Shown: positions 33,556 through 42,742 of the stretch, in pieces
Numbering within the stretch: the first letter of the stretch is position 1
Layout: each line of letters starts with the position of its first letter
Source: Luteimonas sp. 9C
GTDB taxonomy: Bacteria > Pseudomonadota > Gammaproteobacteria > Xanthomonadales > Xanthomonadaceae
DNA length: 64,000 nt
Direction: 5' to 3'
Assembly: GCF_902506295.1 (NCBI RefSeq)
Contig: NZ_LR733312.1
Location: 390,065 to 454,064 of the forward strand
Program-made: the position numbers and the translations under genes
The notes under the pieces: generated by a model
What the model saw: only the letters and a program-made list of their open reading frames with translations
What the model was told of the DNA's origin: nothing
Databases searched by the model: none

Positions 33556-34554
33556 ATGATCCGCATCGTTCCACTCGCCCTGGCGCTCGCCGTGCTTCCG
33601 ACGGGCGTCGCGTCCGCGACATCGTATGGCGGCGAGCTGCAGGGCTTCGACTATCCGCATCCACGCCAAGCGCACGCGTTCGAGTCGCAGGGGCAGGCCC
33701 TGTCGATGGCCTACATGGATGTGCGGCCCGCAGGCGCGGGCAACGGCCGCACGGCGGTCCTGCTGCACGGCAAGAACTTCTGCGGGCCGACCTGGGAGAC
33801 GACGATCGCCGTCCTGGTCGAGGCCGGCTGGCGGGTGATCGCACCGGACCAGATCGGCTTCTGCGGGTCCACCAAGCTGCGCGGCTACCAGTTCTCGTTC
33901 GCCCAGCTCGCCGCCAACACGCAAGGCCTGCTCGAGGCACTGGGAGTCGAGCGCGCCGTGCTGATCGGGCATTCGATGGGCGGCATGCTGGCCACGCGCT
34001 ACGCGTTGCAGTACCCCGATGCGGTCGAGCAGCTGGTGCTGGTCAATCCGATCGGGCTCGAGGACTGGCAGGCGGCGGGCGTGCCCTATGCGAGCATCGA
34101 TGCGATGGTGGAGGGCGAGCGCAAGACCACGTTCGACAGCATCAAGGCCTACCAGCTGAAGTTCTATTACGACGGCCGGTGGGCGCCGCGCTACGACCGC
34201 TGGGTCGACATGCTCGCCGGCATGTACACCGGACCCGATCGCGACATCGTCGCCTGGAACCAGGCGCAGACCTCGGAGATGGTCTTCACCCAGCCGGTCG
34301 TCCACGAGTTCCCGGAGCTGCGCGTGCCGACGCTGCTGATGATCGGCGGCAAGGACCGCACGGCACCCGGCGCGAACCGTGCACCGGCGGCGGTGGCCGC
34401 GCGACTGGGCGACTACCCGACGCTGGGACGCCGGGCCGCGGATGCGATTCCCGATGCGCGCCTGGTCGAGTTTCCCGCGCTCGGCCATTCGCCGCAGGTC
34501 GAATCGCCCGGCGAGTTCCACGTCGCGCTGCTGCGCGGACTCGCGCCGCGTTGA
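33556..34554 (+). CDS. Secreted alpha/beta hydrolase
   Basis: A 332-residue alpha/beta hydrolase with an N-terminal signal peptide (cleavage near GVASA, about residue 21). Oxyanion loop LLHGKNFCGPTW, nucleophile GHSMGGM, and a late His in LGHSPQVE; an acid is likely in IGGKDRTAPG. The sequence between the elbow and the acid forms a cap domain. It acts in the periplasm or outside. Substrate unknown; ester, lactone or haloperoxidase-like activity is typical of the fold. AGGAG precedes the ATG. It lies 76 bp after the methyltransferase and may share its transcript. Confidence 0.88.
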   Translation: MIRIVPLALALAVLPTGVASATSYGGELQGFDYPHPRQAHAFESQGQALSMAYMDVRPAGAGNGRTAVLLHGKNFCGPTWETTIAVLVEAGWRVIAPDQIGFCGSTKLRGYQFSFAQLAANTQGLLEALGVERAVLIGHSMGGMLATRYALQYPDAVEQLVLVNPIGLEDWQAAGVPYASIDAMVEGERKTTFDSIKAYQLKFYYDGRWAPRYDRWVDMLAGMYTGPDRDIVAWNQAQTSEMVFTQPVVHEFPELRVPTLLMIGGKDRTAPGANRAPAAVAARLGDYPTLGRRAADAIPDARLVEFPALGHSPQVESPGEFHVALLRGLAPR

Positions 34555-34645
34555 AGGTCCGCGGGCGAGGCCGGGTGCAGCGATGGCGCTCGCATCTGCA
34601 AGGCCGACATTCATTCCGCATTCGTCCCGTGCAGGGCGCAGCCCC

Positions 34646-34651
34646 TAGACT
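34646..34651 (+). promoter_or_regulatory. Candidate -10 element (TAGACT)
   Basis: TAGACT lies 49 nt before the ATG of the ClpP-fold lipoprotein gene, in the same CTAGACT context as at 20593 and 57862. No -35 was found with confidence. Confidence 0.4.
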
Positions 34652-34700
34652 GTGAACCTCGTCGCGCGCCGCGCGTGCCGCCCATAGGACCCGTTTTCCG

Positions 34701-35975
34701 ATGTCGATCCGGCGCCTGCCACTCCCGCTGCTGTTGACCGCGTGCATCGCCCTGTCGGCCTGCCAGCGGGCGGCGGAAGACACGACCCCACCGGTGGAAA
34801 CCGTCGAGGTGGCGAGTCCGGAAGAAGGCGGTGCGGTCAGCAGTGCGCCGGTCGACGTCGAGGCGGTGCCGGCGCTGCCGGTGGCCGGGCCCGATACCGG
34901 CGCCGTGGACTGGTCGATGGTGATGACCCTGCCCGACGCCACCGCGTCGGTCAGTTGCGAACTCGATTACGCCAACGCCGGCGACGGCGACGCCTTGACC
35001 GCGTTCGACCAGGACGCGCTGCGGGCGGCGATGGCGCCCTGCGCCGAACGCGGCGTGTTCCGCCTGCGCTTCAAGGGCCGGGTGACCGAGGATTTCACCC
35101 GCCTGATGCGGCGTCTGGCGGTCGTGGCCGACGACCTGTCCATCAACAAGCGCGTGCTCGACATCGATTCCAGCGGTGGGATGGTGGAAGAGGCCATCCG
35201 CGCCGGCGACGTCATCGCCGAGACGCGTTGGACGATCTGGGTGCGCGAGGGCGCGGTCTGCCACAGTTCCTGCGTGTTCCTGCTCGCCGGCGGCGACACC
35301 CGTCTGATCGGTGGTCGCGTCGGCATCCACCGCATCATCCGCATGAGCTCCAGCGCCTCCACACGCGCCGAACTCAACCGCGAACTGCGCGCAGTCTATG
35401 GCCGCGTCCGCGATTACCTCGAGCGCAATGGCGCGGCGGTGGCGGTGGCCGATCTGATGATGGCCGTGCCCAACCGCAGCCTGCGCATCCTCACGCCGGA
35501 CGAGCTCAAGCTCTACGGACTCGACGGGGTGAATCCGGCCCAGGACGATCTGGACCGCCTGCGTCTGATGCGCAAGTGCGGGCAGGACTTCGTCGCCCGG
35601 CGCGATGCCTACGCGCGCGCCTTCGACACCACCTGCAGCGCGCCCGACCGCGATGTCGAGCAGATGGCGGCCTGCGGCCTGGAGCTGCGCGGCAAGTTCG
35701 GGTTTCCGGACGCGCAGTGCCCGACCGAAAGCCCGCTGTCGGAATTCGATCTCGTCGGTGCGCTGACCGCCGCCGCGGGCAATGCCAGCCGACTGCGCAT
35801 CCTCGGCGTACCGGACCGCGAACCGCGCCCGGCCGCGCGACAGGCCGCACCGGTGCGCGCGACGCCGGTCGCCGCACCGGCGGCGGTGTCCGCCGAGTCG
35901 CGCGCGGCAAGCGCGCCTGCGGACGAAGGCGATGCGGCGCCGGCAGACGAGGAAGCGGAAGCGCCTGTTCCGTAA
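34701..35975 (+). CDS. ClpP/crotonase-fold lipoprotein (COG3904-like)
   Basis: A 424-residue predicted lipoprotein (lipobox ALSAC near residue 21). After an acidic linker, residues about 70-270 form a ClpP-like domain: the oxyanion-type motif D156-S-S-G-G, C187-H-S-S-C191 in the position of the COG3904 C-x-S-x-C nucleophile turn, and G-I-H210-R. The Ser and His could make a serine-protease-like dyad, but activity is unproven for the group. The C-terminal third is Ala/Pro/Arg-rich, then acidic, and probably disordered. It is monocistronic, with a -10-like box upstream and a hairpin between it and the convergent ABC transporter. Confidence 0.8.
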   Translation: MSIRRLPLPLLLTACIALSACQRAAEDTTPPVETVEVASPEEGGAVSSAPVDVEAVPALPVAGPDTGAVDWSMVMTLPDATASVSCELDYANAGDGDALTAFDQDALRAAMAPCAERGVFRLRFKGRVTEDFTRLMRRLAVVADDLSINKRVLDIDSSGGMVEEAIRAGDVIAETRWTIWVREGAVCHSSCVFLLAGGDTRLIGGRVGIHRIIRMSSSASTRAELNRELRAVYGRVRDYLERNGAAVAVADLMMAVPNRSLRILTPDELKLYGLDGVNPAQDDLDRLRLMRKCGQDFVARRDAYARAFDTTCSAPDRDVEQMAACGLELRGKFGFPDAQCPTESPLSEFDLVGALTAAAGNASRLRILGVPDREPRPAARQAAPVRATPVAAPAAVSAESRAASAPADEGDAAPADEEAEAPVP

Positions 35976-36145
35976 TCGGCGCGCCAGGGCTTGGCGCTGA
36001 TCCCGGCGTGGCTGCGGCGCCAGGCTTCAGGGCGGCGTCTGCCGCAACGACGTCCTTGACGCCTGCGCGCCAGGATCCAACCGGCCGCCACAGATTCAGC
36101 ACCTCTCCCGAAGGCAGAGAGCCTGCTGCGGGCCTGATCCGGGGT

Positions 36146-36164
36146 CGACGCGCGACGCGCGTCG
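36146..36164. terminator. Hairpin between convergent genes
   Basis: An 8-bp perfect stem, CGACGCGC with its complement, and a 3-nt loop. It sits in the 297-bp gap between two convergent stops, which otherwise holds nothing I recognise. Confidence 0.45.
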
Positions 36165-36272
36165 GGTGAGGGCGGGTCTTTCGATCGCTTCCTGGAAAGC
36201 GTTGTCCATCTTTCGCGGGGCCTAACCCTGACGCGTGCGCGTTGCCTGCCGGCACGCGCGATTCGCGACAGC

Positions 36273-38105
36273 TCAGCCCTCGGCCAGAAACCCGCCCGAT
36301 TGCCGCTTCCACAGCTGCGCGTAGACGCCGTCGCCGGCGACCAGTGCCTCGTGCGTGCCCTGTTCGACGATGCGGCCACGGTCCATGACGATCAGGCGGT
36401 CCATCGCCGCGATCGTCGACAGCCGGTGCGCGATCGCGATGACGGTCTTGCCCTGCATCAGGCGGTAGAGGTTTTCCTGGATCGCGGCCTCGGCTTCGGA
36501 ATCGAGCGCGGACGTGGCTTCGTCGAGGACGAGGATCGGCGCGTTCTTCAGCAGCACCCGGGCGATGGCGATACGCTGGCGCTGGCCGCCGGAGAGCTTG
36601 ACCCCGCGTTCGCCCACGTGTGCGTCGTAACCCGTGCGGCCCTGGGCATCGCTCAGGGTCTGGATGAAATCGTGCGCCTCGGCCCGCCTGGCCGCTTCGA
36701 TCATCTCGTCCTCGCCCGCATCCGGGCGGCCGTAGAGGATGTTCTCGCGCACCGAGCGGTGCAGCAGCGAGGTGTCCTGGGTGACCATGCCGATCTGCGC
36801 GCGCAGCGAATCCTGTTCGATCGTCGCGATGTCGATGCCGTCGATGCGGATCGTGCCGGCCTCGCGGTCGTAGAAGCGCAGCAGCAGGTTCACCAGTGTC
36901 GACTTGCCGGCGCCCGAACGGCCGACGAGGCCGATCTTCTCGCCCGGCCGCACGTGCAGGTCCAGGCCTTCGATGACGCTGCGGTCGTTCTGGCCGTAGT
37001 GGAAATCCACGTGCTCGAAGCGGATGTCGCCGGCGACCGGCGCCAGCGGCGTCGCGTCGTCCGCATCCTCCACGGTCGGCGCCAGGGAGATCGAATTGAT
37101 GCCGTCGCGCACGGTGCCGATGTTCTCGAACAGCGCCGAGAGTTCCCACATGATCCACTGCGACATGCCGAGCATGCGCAGGGCCAGCGCCAGTCCCACG
37201 GCGATCGAGCCGGTGCTGATCGCGCCGCCATGCCAGAGCCACAGGCCCAGTCCGGCGACGGACGCGACCAGCAGCATGTTCAGCACGTAGTTGCAGACGT
37301 TGACCACCGTGACCAGGCGCATCTGCCGGTGCACGGTCCCGAGGAAGCCGTCCATCGCCTCGCGCGCATACGCCTGCTCGCGCTGGGAGTGCGAGAACAG
37401 CTTGACGGTCGCGATATTGGTGTAGCTGTCGACGATGCGTCCGGTCATCACCGAACGCGCATCGGCCTGCTTCTCGGAGATGCGGCTCAGCTGCGGCACG
37501 AAGCGCCACATCAGCGCGCCGTAGAGCAGCAGCCAGCCGATGAACGGCAGCATCATCCGCCAATCGGCCGCGGCGGCGACGATGATCGCGCCGGTGAAAT
37601 AGACGATCACGTAATTGCCGACATCCAGCAGCTTGATCACCGTCTCGCGCACGGCCAGCGAGGTCTGCATCAGCTTGGTGGCGATGCGGCCGGCGAACTC
37701 TTCCTGGAAATAGCCCATCGACTGCCGCAGCAGATAGCGGTGCACGTTCCAGCGGATCCGCATCGGGAAATTGCCGAGCAGGGTCTGGTGGATGACCATC
37801 GCATTGCCCCAGGTCAGCAGCGGCAAGGCGACGAGCACCAGCACGGCCATCGCCACCAGTCGCAGGCCTTCGCTGTCCATGAAGGTCGCGGGCGTCTGCG
37901 CACCGAGCCGGTCGACCAGCGAGCCGACATAGGCGTAGAGGACGACCTCGGCCACCGCGATCAGCGCGGTGAACGCCGCCATCAGCAACAGCCAGCGGCC
38001 GCTGCCGCGCACGTAGTGCATGCAGAACGCGAACAGCGTGGTCGGTGGCTGCGTCGGGATCGACGGCGGAAACGGGTCGATGCGGTTTTCGAACCAGCGG
38101 AGCAT
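36273..38105 (-). CDS. ABC exporter, fused permease and ATPase (MsbA-like)
   Basis: A 610-residue half-transporter. An N-terminal type I exporter domain with six helices spans about residues 40-330. The ATPase domain has Walker A GRSGAGKST, Q-loop region MVTQDTSLLHRSV, signature LSGGQRQR, Walker B VLVLDEATSALD and switch IAHRLST. A homodimer would be needed. It resembles lipid- or multidrug-exporting MsbA-like pumps; the N-terminal FENRIDPFP and helix-1 region match the heavy-metal or lipid exporter-like group common in xanthomonads. The ATG is the second Met in the frame, where family similarity starts. Substrate is not predictable. Confidence 0.92.
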   Translation of the reverse strand: MLRWFENRIDPFPPSIPTQPPTTLFAFCMHYVRGSGRWLLLMAAFTALIAVAEVVLYAYVGSLVDRLGAQTPATFMDSEGLRLVAMAVLVLVALPLLTWGNAMVIHQTLLGNFPMRIRWNVHRYLLRQSMGYFQEEFAGRIATKLMQTSLAVRETVIKLLDVGNYVIVYFTGAIIVAAAADWRMMLPFIGWLLLYGALMWRFVPQLSRISEKQADARSVMTGRIVDSYTNIATVKLFSHSQREQAYAREAMDGFLGTVHRQMRLVTVVNVCNYVLNMLLVASVAGLGLWLWHGGAISTGSIAVGLALALRMLGMSQWIMWELSALFENIGTVRDGINSISLAPTVEDADDATPLAPVAGDIRFEHVDFHYGQNDRSVIEGLDLHVRPGEKIGLVGRSGAGKSTLVNLLLRFYDREAGTIRIDGIDIATIEQDSLRAQIGMVTQDTSLLHRSVRENILYGRPDAGEDEMIEAARRAEAHDFIQTLSDAQGRTGYDAHVGERGVKLSGGQRQRIAIARVLLKNAPILVLDEATSALDSEAEAAIQENLYRLMQGKTVIAIAHRLSTIAAMDRLIVMDRGRIVEQGTHEALVAGDGVYAQLWKRQSGGFLAEG

Positions 38106-38206
38106 GGGGAATCCGGTTGCGGCGCGTCGGGCGCGCGGGGGTGGGCCGTCCATTGTCGGCGATGGGCGTCGCCGATGGCGCGACGCGGTGCGAACGCTGC
38201 GTGCGG

Positions 38207-39238
38207 TCAGGGCACGTCCAGCACGATGCGGCCCAGGTGATGCCGCCCGATCGCGGTCGCGGCGCCGGCGGCGTCGGCCAGCGGGAACCGCGCCCCGATG
38301 TGCAGATGGAAGGGGCCGCGCTCAGCCGCCCGGCAGGCCGCGTGCATCTGGCGCGCACCGGCGCCCGCGCCGAACGCGGAGGCGGTGATGTCGCCGCGCA
38401 CCGGCGGCGCGGCGATGCCCCGCGGCCATGCGAGGCGGCCGCCGGGGCGCAGCGCATCGACGATCGCTGCCGCGTCCGGTGTGTGCGCGGTCAGCAGCGC
38501 GGCATCGAGGCCGTCGGGTGCGAAGATCCGCAGGGCCGGTGCCAGGGCGTGACGTCTGCCGTCGATGGCCAGGTCCGCGCCCAGCCGTTCGGCCAGCGCC
38601 ACGCCGTCTGCGCCCGACGCCACCGCCAGCACGCGCGCACCGCGCTGGCGCGCGAACTGCAGCGCCATGTGGCCGATGCCGCCACTCGCGCCGAACACCA
38701 GCACGCGGTCGTCCGGCCCCAGTGCCATGGCAACGGCGACCGCGTGCATCGCCAGGCCGCCGTCGACCGGCAGGGCGGCGGCCTGCGGCAGCGTCAGCCG
38801 CGCGGGCACCGGCCACAGATGATCGGCATCGACCACGACGAACTGCGCATGGAACCCCTGTTTGGGACTGCGCAGGGGCAGCAGGCCACAGACCCGGTCG
38901 CCCTCGCGCAGCCGGTGCACGCCTGCGCCCACGTCCACCACCGTGCCGGCACCCTCGGCCCCCGGCACGTACGGAAACGCCGGTGCGCCGCTGGCGAACG
39001 GGGCCAGCGCACCTTCGCGCTCGAGAACGTCCCAGGGACCGAAACCCGCCGACAGCACGCGCACCAGTGCCTGTCCCGGGCCGGGGCGGGGAATCGGACG
39101 TGCGATCACCGAGAGCACCCCGGGGCCGCCGAAACGTGCGAACGCGAGCGCGAGCATCGTGTCGTCATCCCCGTCGATGGCGACGCCATGGTCGGAATCG
39201 GATTCGGTGCGCGGGCGGGTGTCGTCGTCGAAGGTCAT
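38207..39238 (-). CDS. Medium-chain reductase, quinone oxidoreductase-like; likely SoxR target
   Basis: A 343-residue zinc-free medium-chain dehydrogenase/reductase. GroES-like N-terminal part, then the cofactor motif VFGASGGIGHMALQFA. The AEGAGTVVDVGAGV phrase is typical of quinone oxidoreductases, and no zinc-ligand Cys is seen. The first 27 residues are polar and unlike the family, so the true start may be the inner ATG at 39157 (MLALAFARFGG). It is divergent from soxR, and a SoxR box with a 19-bp promoter spacer reads in its direction, so it is probably induced by redox-cycling compounds. NADPH-dependent quinone reduction is the likely activity. Confidence 0.88.
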   Translation of the reverse strand: MTFDDDTRPRTESDSDHGVAIDGDDDTMLALAFARFGGPGVLSVIARPIPRPGPGQALVRVLSAGFGPWDVLEREGALAPFASGAPAFPYVPGAEGAGTVVDVGAGVHRLREGDRVCGLLPLRSPKQGFHAQFVVVDADHLWPVPARLTLPQAAALPVDGGLAMHAVAVAMALGPDDRVLVFGASGGIGHMALQFARQRGARVLAVASGADGVALAERLGADLAIDGRRHALAPALRIFAPDGLDAALLTAHTPDAAAIVDALRPGGRLAWPRGIAAPPVRGDITASAFGAGAGARQMHAACRAAERGPFHLHIGARFPLADAAGAATAIGRHHLGRIVLDVP

Positions 39239-39276
39239 GGCGGTGTGGACAGCCGAACGGAGGACGCGCAGGCTAA

Positions 39277-39298
39277 GACCTCAACCAATGTTGAGGTC
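39277..39298. promoter_or_regulatory. SoxR operator within a 19-bp-spacer promoter
   Basis: GACCTCAAC, 4 nt (CAAT), GTTGAGGTC: a perfect 9-bp dyad with the CCTCAA/TTGAGG core of known SoxR boxes. On the minus strand, TTGACC (39300-39295) and TAGCCT (39275-39270) are spaced by exactly 19 bp, the overlong spacer that MerR-type activators correct by DNA distortion. The promoter points to the reductase gene. The box ends 5 bp before the soxR ATG, so SoxR would also repress itself. Confidence 0.88.
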
Positions 39299-39303
39299 AA
39301 GCG

Positions 39304-39759
39304 ATGTCGACGCGTGCACGGCGGGCGGATGAGGTGGTATCGGTCGGCGAACTGGCCGCGCGCAGCGGCGTGGCGGTCTCGGCGCTGCATTTCTACGAAC
39401 GCCAGGGCCTGATCCACGGCGGCCGCAATGCCGGCAACCAGCGGCGCTACGGGCGCGAGGTGTTGCGCCGCGTGGCGATCATCAAGGTCGCGCAACGCGC
39501 CGGCATTCCGCTGGCGTCGATCCGCGAGGCCTTGGACACGCTGCCCGACGGCCGCACGCCCACCAAGGCGGACTGGACGCGCTTGTCGCGCCGCTGGCGC
39601 AGCGAGCTCGACACGCGCATCGACCAGCTCACGCGTCTGCGCGACCAGCTCGACGGTTGCATCGGCTGCGGATGCCTGTCGCTGAAGGCGTGTCCGCTGC
39701 GCAATCCGGACGATGTCGCGGGCGCGCGCGGCCCGGGCGCGCGTTACCTGGAAGGCTGA
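39304..39759 (+). CDS. soxR: Redox-sensitive transcriptional activator SoxR
   Basis: A 151-residue MerR-family regulator. The winged helix-turn-helix is in [21 protein letters not shown] and [17 protein letters not shown]; a dimerisation helix follows. The [2Fe-2S] cluster motif is [19 protein letters not shown], with the C-x2-C-x-C-x5-C spacing of SoxR. Oxidation of that cluster by superoxide or redox-active drugs activates the target promoter. The operator lies directly upstream. Its last 16 bp overlap the end of the convergent DUF2207 gene. Confidence 0.96.
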   Translation: MSTRARRADEVVSVGELAARSGVAVSALHFYERQGLIHGGRNAGNQRRYGREVLRRVAIIKVAQRAGIPLASIREALDTLPDGRTPTKADWTRLSRRWRSELDTRIDQLTRLRDQLDGCIGCGCLSLKACPLRNPDDVAGARGPGARYLEG

Positions 39760-41444
39760 GGCGGCTCGGTCGGAGACGGCGTCGACCCGGCTGCGTTTTT
39801 CGTTTTCGTCGGACTGGCGACTGCCGCGATCCGCGCAGCGAGGCTGTCGCCCATCGAGCGGCTGAAGCGCGCCAGATCGGTGACCACGATGCCGCGGTAC
39901 CAGGGGATGCCGGCGACCGTTTCGAGGGCCTGGCCATCGCCGACCGTCGCCGCGAACGCCTTCGTCCACGCATCTTCGACATCGAGCGCCACCGCGTAGG
40001 GCAGCAGGCGCAGGTAGCGCGCGGCATCGAGCGGCGGCGTCGCGGGCGCATCGCCATGACGGCGCCCAGTCTTCGCGGCGATGGCCATGTGGCGACGCAG
40101 GCCTTCCGCGTCCGCCAGCAGACGCCGGCCTTCCGCGGTGGGGGCGCGCACCAGCAGCGCGAACGCGAGCAGCACCGGCGCCATCAGCACGACGACCGCG
40201 ACGGTCGCCGCCAGCGATGGCGCATGCCAGGCGAGCCACAGGGCCGGCACCGCGGCCGCGATCGCGATCGCCAGCGCGCCGAGGATGCTGCCGCCGTGCG
40301 CGCGGAACAACGCCGGCACGAACCGTTTGCGCAGGGCGAGCGCATGCACCTTGCAGGCCTGCGCGATCCGCGCCTGTTCTCGGCTGCGCAGGTCCACCGT
40401 GGCATCGGGTCCGGGCAGCAAGGCGGTCAGCAGCGCACGCTGCTCCATGGTCGGCAGGGTGTGGGCGCCTTCGCGGGTGCGTTCGATCCGCCAGCCGGTG
40501 CGCGCACCCTGCGGTATGCGACGGAGGCGCAGGTGATCGTCGACCGCGGCCGCCAGCAGGTCCGCCGCGCAGCAGCGTGCGTCGTAGCGCATGCGGCGCA
40601 GGTAGCGCAGGCCCGCGGGCGAGAAACCGGCGGGCGGCTCGTGGCATTCGGGCACGGTGCCGGCCGCCTGCGGATGCCGGACGCGGCGCCAGCGCAGCAG
40701 GCAATAGAGCGCCAGCAGCAACAGGCCCGCCAGTGCGACCAGCAGGCCGGCCTGGTCCTGCAGCCACCACATTGCGCGCTGGCGCGGCGTCGGCGGATCG
40801 ATCACGCCCTTCGGGAGGGCCAGCCGCACATGCAGGCCCGCATGCGGCGGCAGCGGACGCGTCAGCGTCCAGCGGGCGGTGCCCGCCGCCGACAGCGCGA
40901 CGTGGACATCACGACCGGTCGTACCGGTGACGCCTTGGGCTTCCAGCCTGTCCACCGCGACGGCGCGGGGCAGGGTCACGGTCACCGTGCCCTGTTCGAC
41001 CGGCACCGCGTGATCGCGGCCGATCGCATCCAGCGACAGCACATCCTGCGTCTCGCCGAACAGCGGTTGCCGGGTCGTGCGGTATTGCAGCGTGTACACC
41101 GGTTGCGAGGGCACCTGCAGATGGCGCGCATCCCCGGTGTGCAGGCGCATGACGCGGCCCGTCCGTTCGATCCGCCAGGGTTCGACGCGGCCGTCGCGCA
41201 GCACGTCGAGCATCTGCAGCGTGCTGACGACGGTCGCGCCCTGCGGATCGCGCGCCCGCTGCGGGAAATCGCGGACGATGCCGTGACGGAAGGTCCGGCC
41301 TTCGGCGCGCAGTTCGATGCGCTCGGTGACATCCAGGCGGCCATCGGCGCGCACGTGCACATCGACGTCGTGCCGGAGGATGCGTTCCTGCGCCCATGCC
41401 GGCAGCGCGAGGCACACGAGCAGCAGGAGCGCCCACCGTTTCAG
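39744..41444 (-). CDS. DUF2207 membrane protein, probable CTG start
   Basis: About 566 residues. It has a signal peptide ([19 protein letters not shown]), a periplasmic beta-rich DUF2207 domain (with [20 protein letters not shown]) to about 225, a membrane helix near 240, a cytoplasmic region, two further helices near 390-445, and a C-terminal soluble part. The signal peptide can only be complete if translation starts at CTG at 41444, which overlaps the LemA stop (CTGA) exactly where an ATGA overlap would be expected; the first GTG (41417) cuts the signal short. The LemA-DUF2207 pairing is common, but its function is unknown. It ends in a convergent overlap with soxR. Confidence 0.82.
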   Translation of the reverse strand: MKRWALLLLVCLALPAWAQERILRHDVDVHVRADGRLDVTERIELRAEGRTFRHGIVRDFPQRARDPQGATVVSTLQMLDVLRDGRVEPWRIERTGRVMRLHTGDARHLQVPSQPVYTLQYRTTRQPLFGETQDVLSLDAIGRDHAVPVEQGTVTVTLPRAVAVDRLEAQGVTGTTGRDVHVALSAAGTARWTLTRPLPPHAGLHVRLALPKGVIDPPTPRQRAMWWLQDQAGLLVALAGLLLLALYCLLRWRRVRHPQAAGTVPECHEPPAGFSPAGLRYLRRMRYDARCCAADLLAAAVDDHLRLRRIPQGARTGWRIERTREGAHTLPTMEQRALLTALLPGPDATVDLRSREQARIAQACKVHALALRKRFVPALFRAHGGSILGALAIAIAAAVPALWLAWHAPSLAATVAVVVLMAPVLLAFALLVRAPTAEGRRLLADAEGLRRHMAIAAKTGRRHGDAPATPPLDAARYLRLLPYAVALDVEDAWTKAFAATVGDGQALETVAGIPWYRGIVVTDLARFSRSMGDSLAARIAAVASPTKTKNAAGSTPSPTEPPQPSR

Positions 41445-41998
41445 CGCGCCAGCTCCACGGTCGCCGCGGTCCGGCTGCCGGCGTCCGCCTGGAAGAACAC
41501 GGCCGGGGCGATGCCCGTCGCCCGGGCGACGAACGTGTCCGGCACACGCTGCACCGCATCGTTGAGGTCCCGCACCGCGCCGTTATAGAAACGGCGCGCG
41601 TACTGCAGCTGCGCTTCCACCTCGACGAGGTCCGCCTGCAACCGTGCGAAGTTGCGGTCGGCCGTGAGCGCCGGATAGGCCTCCTGCAGTGCGACGAGAC
41701 CGTGCAGACGCTCGCCGAGGGTCTGCTCGAGATCCGACAGCGCCGCGGTATCGGAAGTCCCGATGGCACGCGTACGCAGCGCGGTCACCGCGTCGAGCGT
41801 GGCGCGTTCGTGGGCTGCATACGCCTGCACGGCGCTGACGAGGGGCGGCACCAGATCGTGGCGGCGCATCAGCTGCACGTCGATGTCGGCCCACGCTGTC
41901 CGCACCTGGTTGCGCAGACGGACCAGGCGGTTGAACACGACGACCGACCAGGTCGCCAGCGCCGCCAGCAGCAGCGCCCCGAAGAGGAGAGCCGTCAT
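41441..41998 (-). CDS. LemA family protein
   Basis: A 185-residue protein with one N-terminal membrane helix (about residues 4-23) and a four-helix-bundle LemA domain: FNRLVRLRNQVRTAWADIDV, LMRRHDLVPPLVSAVQAYA, then AYPALTADRNFARLQADL and QYARRFYNGAVRDLNDAVQ. The domain is usually outside the cytoplasm or facing it, depending on species; cellular role is not known. It is the first gene of the lemA-DUF2207 operon. Confidence 0.94.
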   Translation of the reverse strand: MTALLFGALLLAALATWSVVVFNRLVRLRNQVRTAWADIDVQLMRRHDLVPPLVSAVQAYAAHERATLDAVTALRTRAIGTSDTAALSDLEQTLGERLHGLVALQEAYPALTADRNFARLQADLVEVEAQLQYARRFYNGAVRDLNDAVQRVPDTFVARATGIAPAVFFQADAGSRTAATVELAR

Positions 41999-42129
41999 CG
42001 ACGACCGTCCGCGATGTCCGGAACTCGATCCATGGACCATACGGAAGCAGGGAAGTGCCCGAGCATACCCGCTCGCTGCGCGGCGGCGACCCCGGGGACG
42101 CACGTGCTTGCCGGCCGCGATGCAATGCG

Positions 42130-42135
42130 TACACT
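42130..42135 (+). promoter_or_regulatory. Candidate -10 element (TACACT)
   Basis: TACACT in GCGTACACTCGG lies 36 nt before the DUF4019 gene start. It matches the TANACT boxes before other genes in this window. No clear -35. Confidence 0.4.
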
Positions 42136-42171
42136 CGGTCCACTTCAAGCAGTTCTGTGAGGAACGTCACG

Positions 42172-42681
42172 ATGATGAACACCCTTCGCCTGTCGCTGTC
42201 GGCCGCGCTGCTGGTCACGCTTGCCTCCGCCGCGCACGCGCAGCAGCCGGCCGCCCAGCCCGCGGCGCAGCCGGCCGCCGCCGCCCAGCAGACGCTCACG
42301 CCCGAGCAGCAGGCACAGGTCGCGCGCCAGGACGCCGAGATGGGCGCTGCTGCACTGCAGGTCATGCAGATGATCGACGGCAACCGCGCCGGCGAAGTGT
42401 GGGACGGCGCTTCGGCGACGATGAAGAGCGCGGTGACCCGTGACGAGTTCGTGCGTCAGCTCAACATCGACCGCAACCGTCTCGGCGCGCCCACCAAGCG
42501 CGACCAGCCCGTCGTGAGCCGCTCGCAGTTCCGCGCCGGCGACACCGTTCCCGAAGGCATCTACATCAACGTCGCTTCGCCGACCACGTTCGCCAGCCAG
42601 CCGCAGGCGGTGCGGGAACTGGTGTCGTTCCGTCTCGACGAGGACCGCACCTGGCGCGTGTCGGGCTACAGCGTCCGCTGA
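42172..42681 (+). CDS. DUF4019 secreted protein
   Basis: A 169-residue exported protein: signal peptide ending near SAAHAQ (about residue 24), an Ala/Gln/Pro-rich spacer in which the QPAAQPAAQPA unit repeats, then a DUF4019 domain from about residue 50 (MIDGNRAGEVWDGAS, FVRQLNIDRNRLGAP, SRSQFRAG and the C-terminal EDRTWRVSGYSVR). The fold is thought to be NTF2-like; role unknown. Two ATGs in tandem open the gene, and GAGGAA lies before them. A hairpin follows. Confidence 0.9.
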   Translation: MMNTLRLSLSAALLVTLASAAHAQQPAAQPAAQPAAAAQQTLTPEQQAQVARQDAEMGAAALQVMQMIDGNRAGEVWDGASATMKSAVTRDEFVRQLNIDRNRLGAPTKRDQPVVSRSQFRAGDTVPEGIYINVASPTTFASQPQAVRELVSFRLDEDRTWRVSGYSVR

Positions 42682-42707
42682 GCCGACGATCGATTGCGTG
42701 TGACCGG

Positions 42708-42727
42708 ACGGCGCCTGCGGGCGCCGT
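42708..42727. terminator. Hairpin between convergent genes
   Basis: An 8-bp perfect stem, ACGGCGCC and complement, with TGCG loop, followed by TTCGCGTTT. It lies between the DUF4019 stop and the convergent S4-domain gene stop. Confidence 0.6.
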
Positions 42728-42742
42728 TCGCGTTTCCGCGTT

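Noticed and set aside
35506-38457. 983-codon minus-strand frame overlapping the ABC transporter and the ClpP-fold lipoprotein
   Set aside because: Its Arg-rich translation has no family features; both overlapping genes in other frames have clear motifs.
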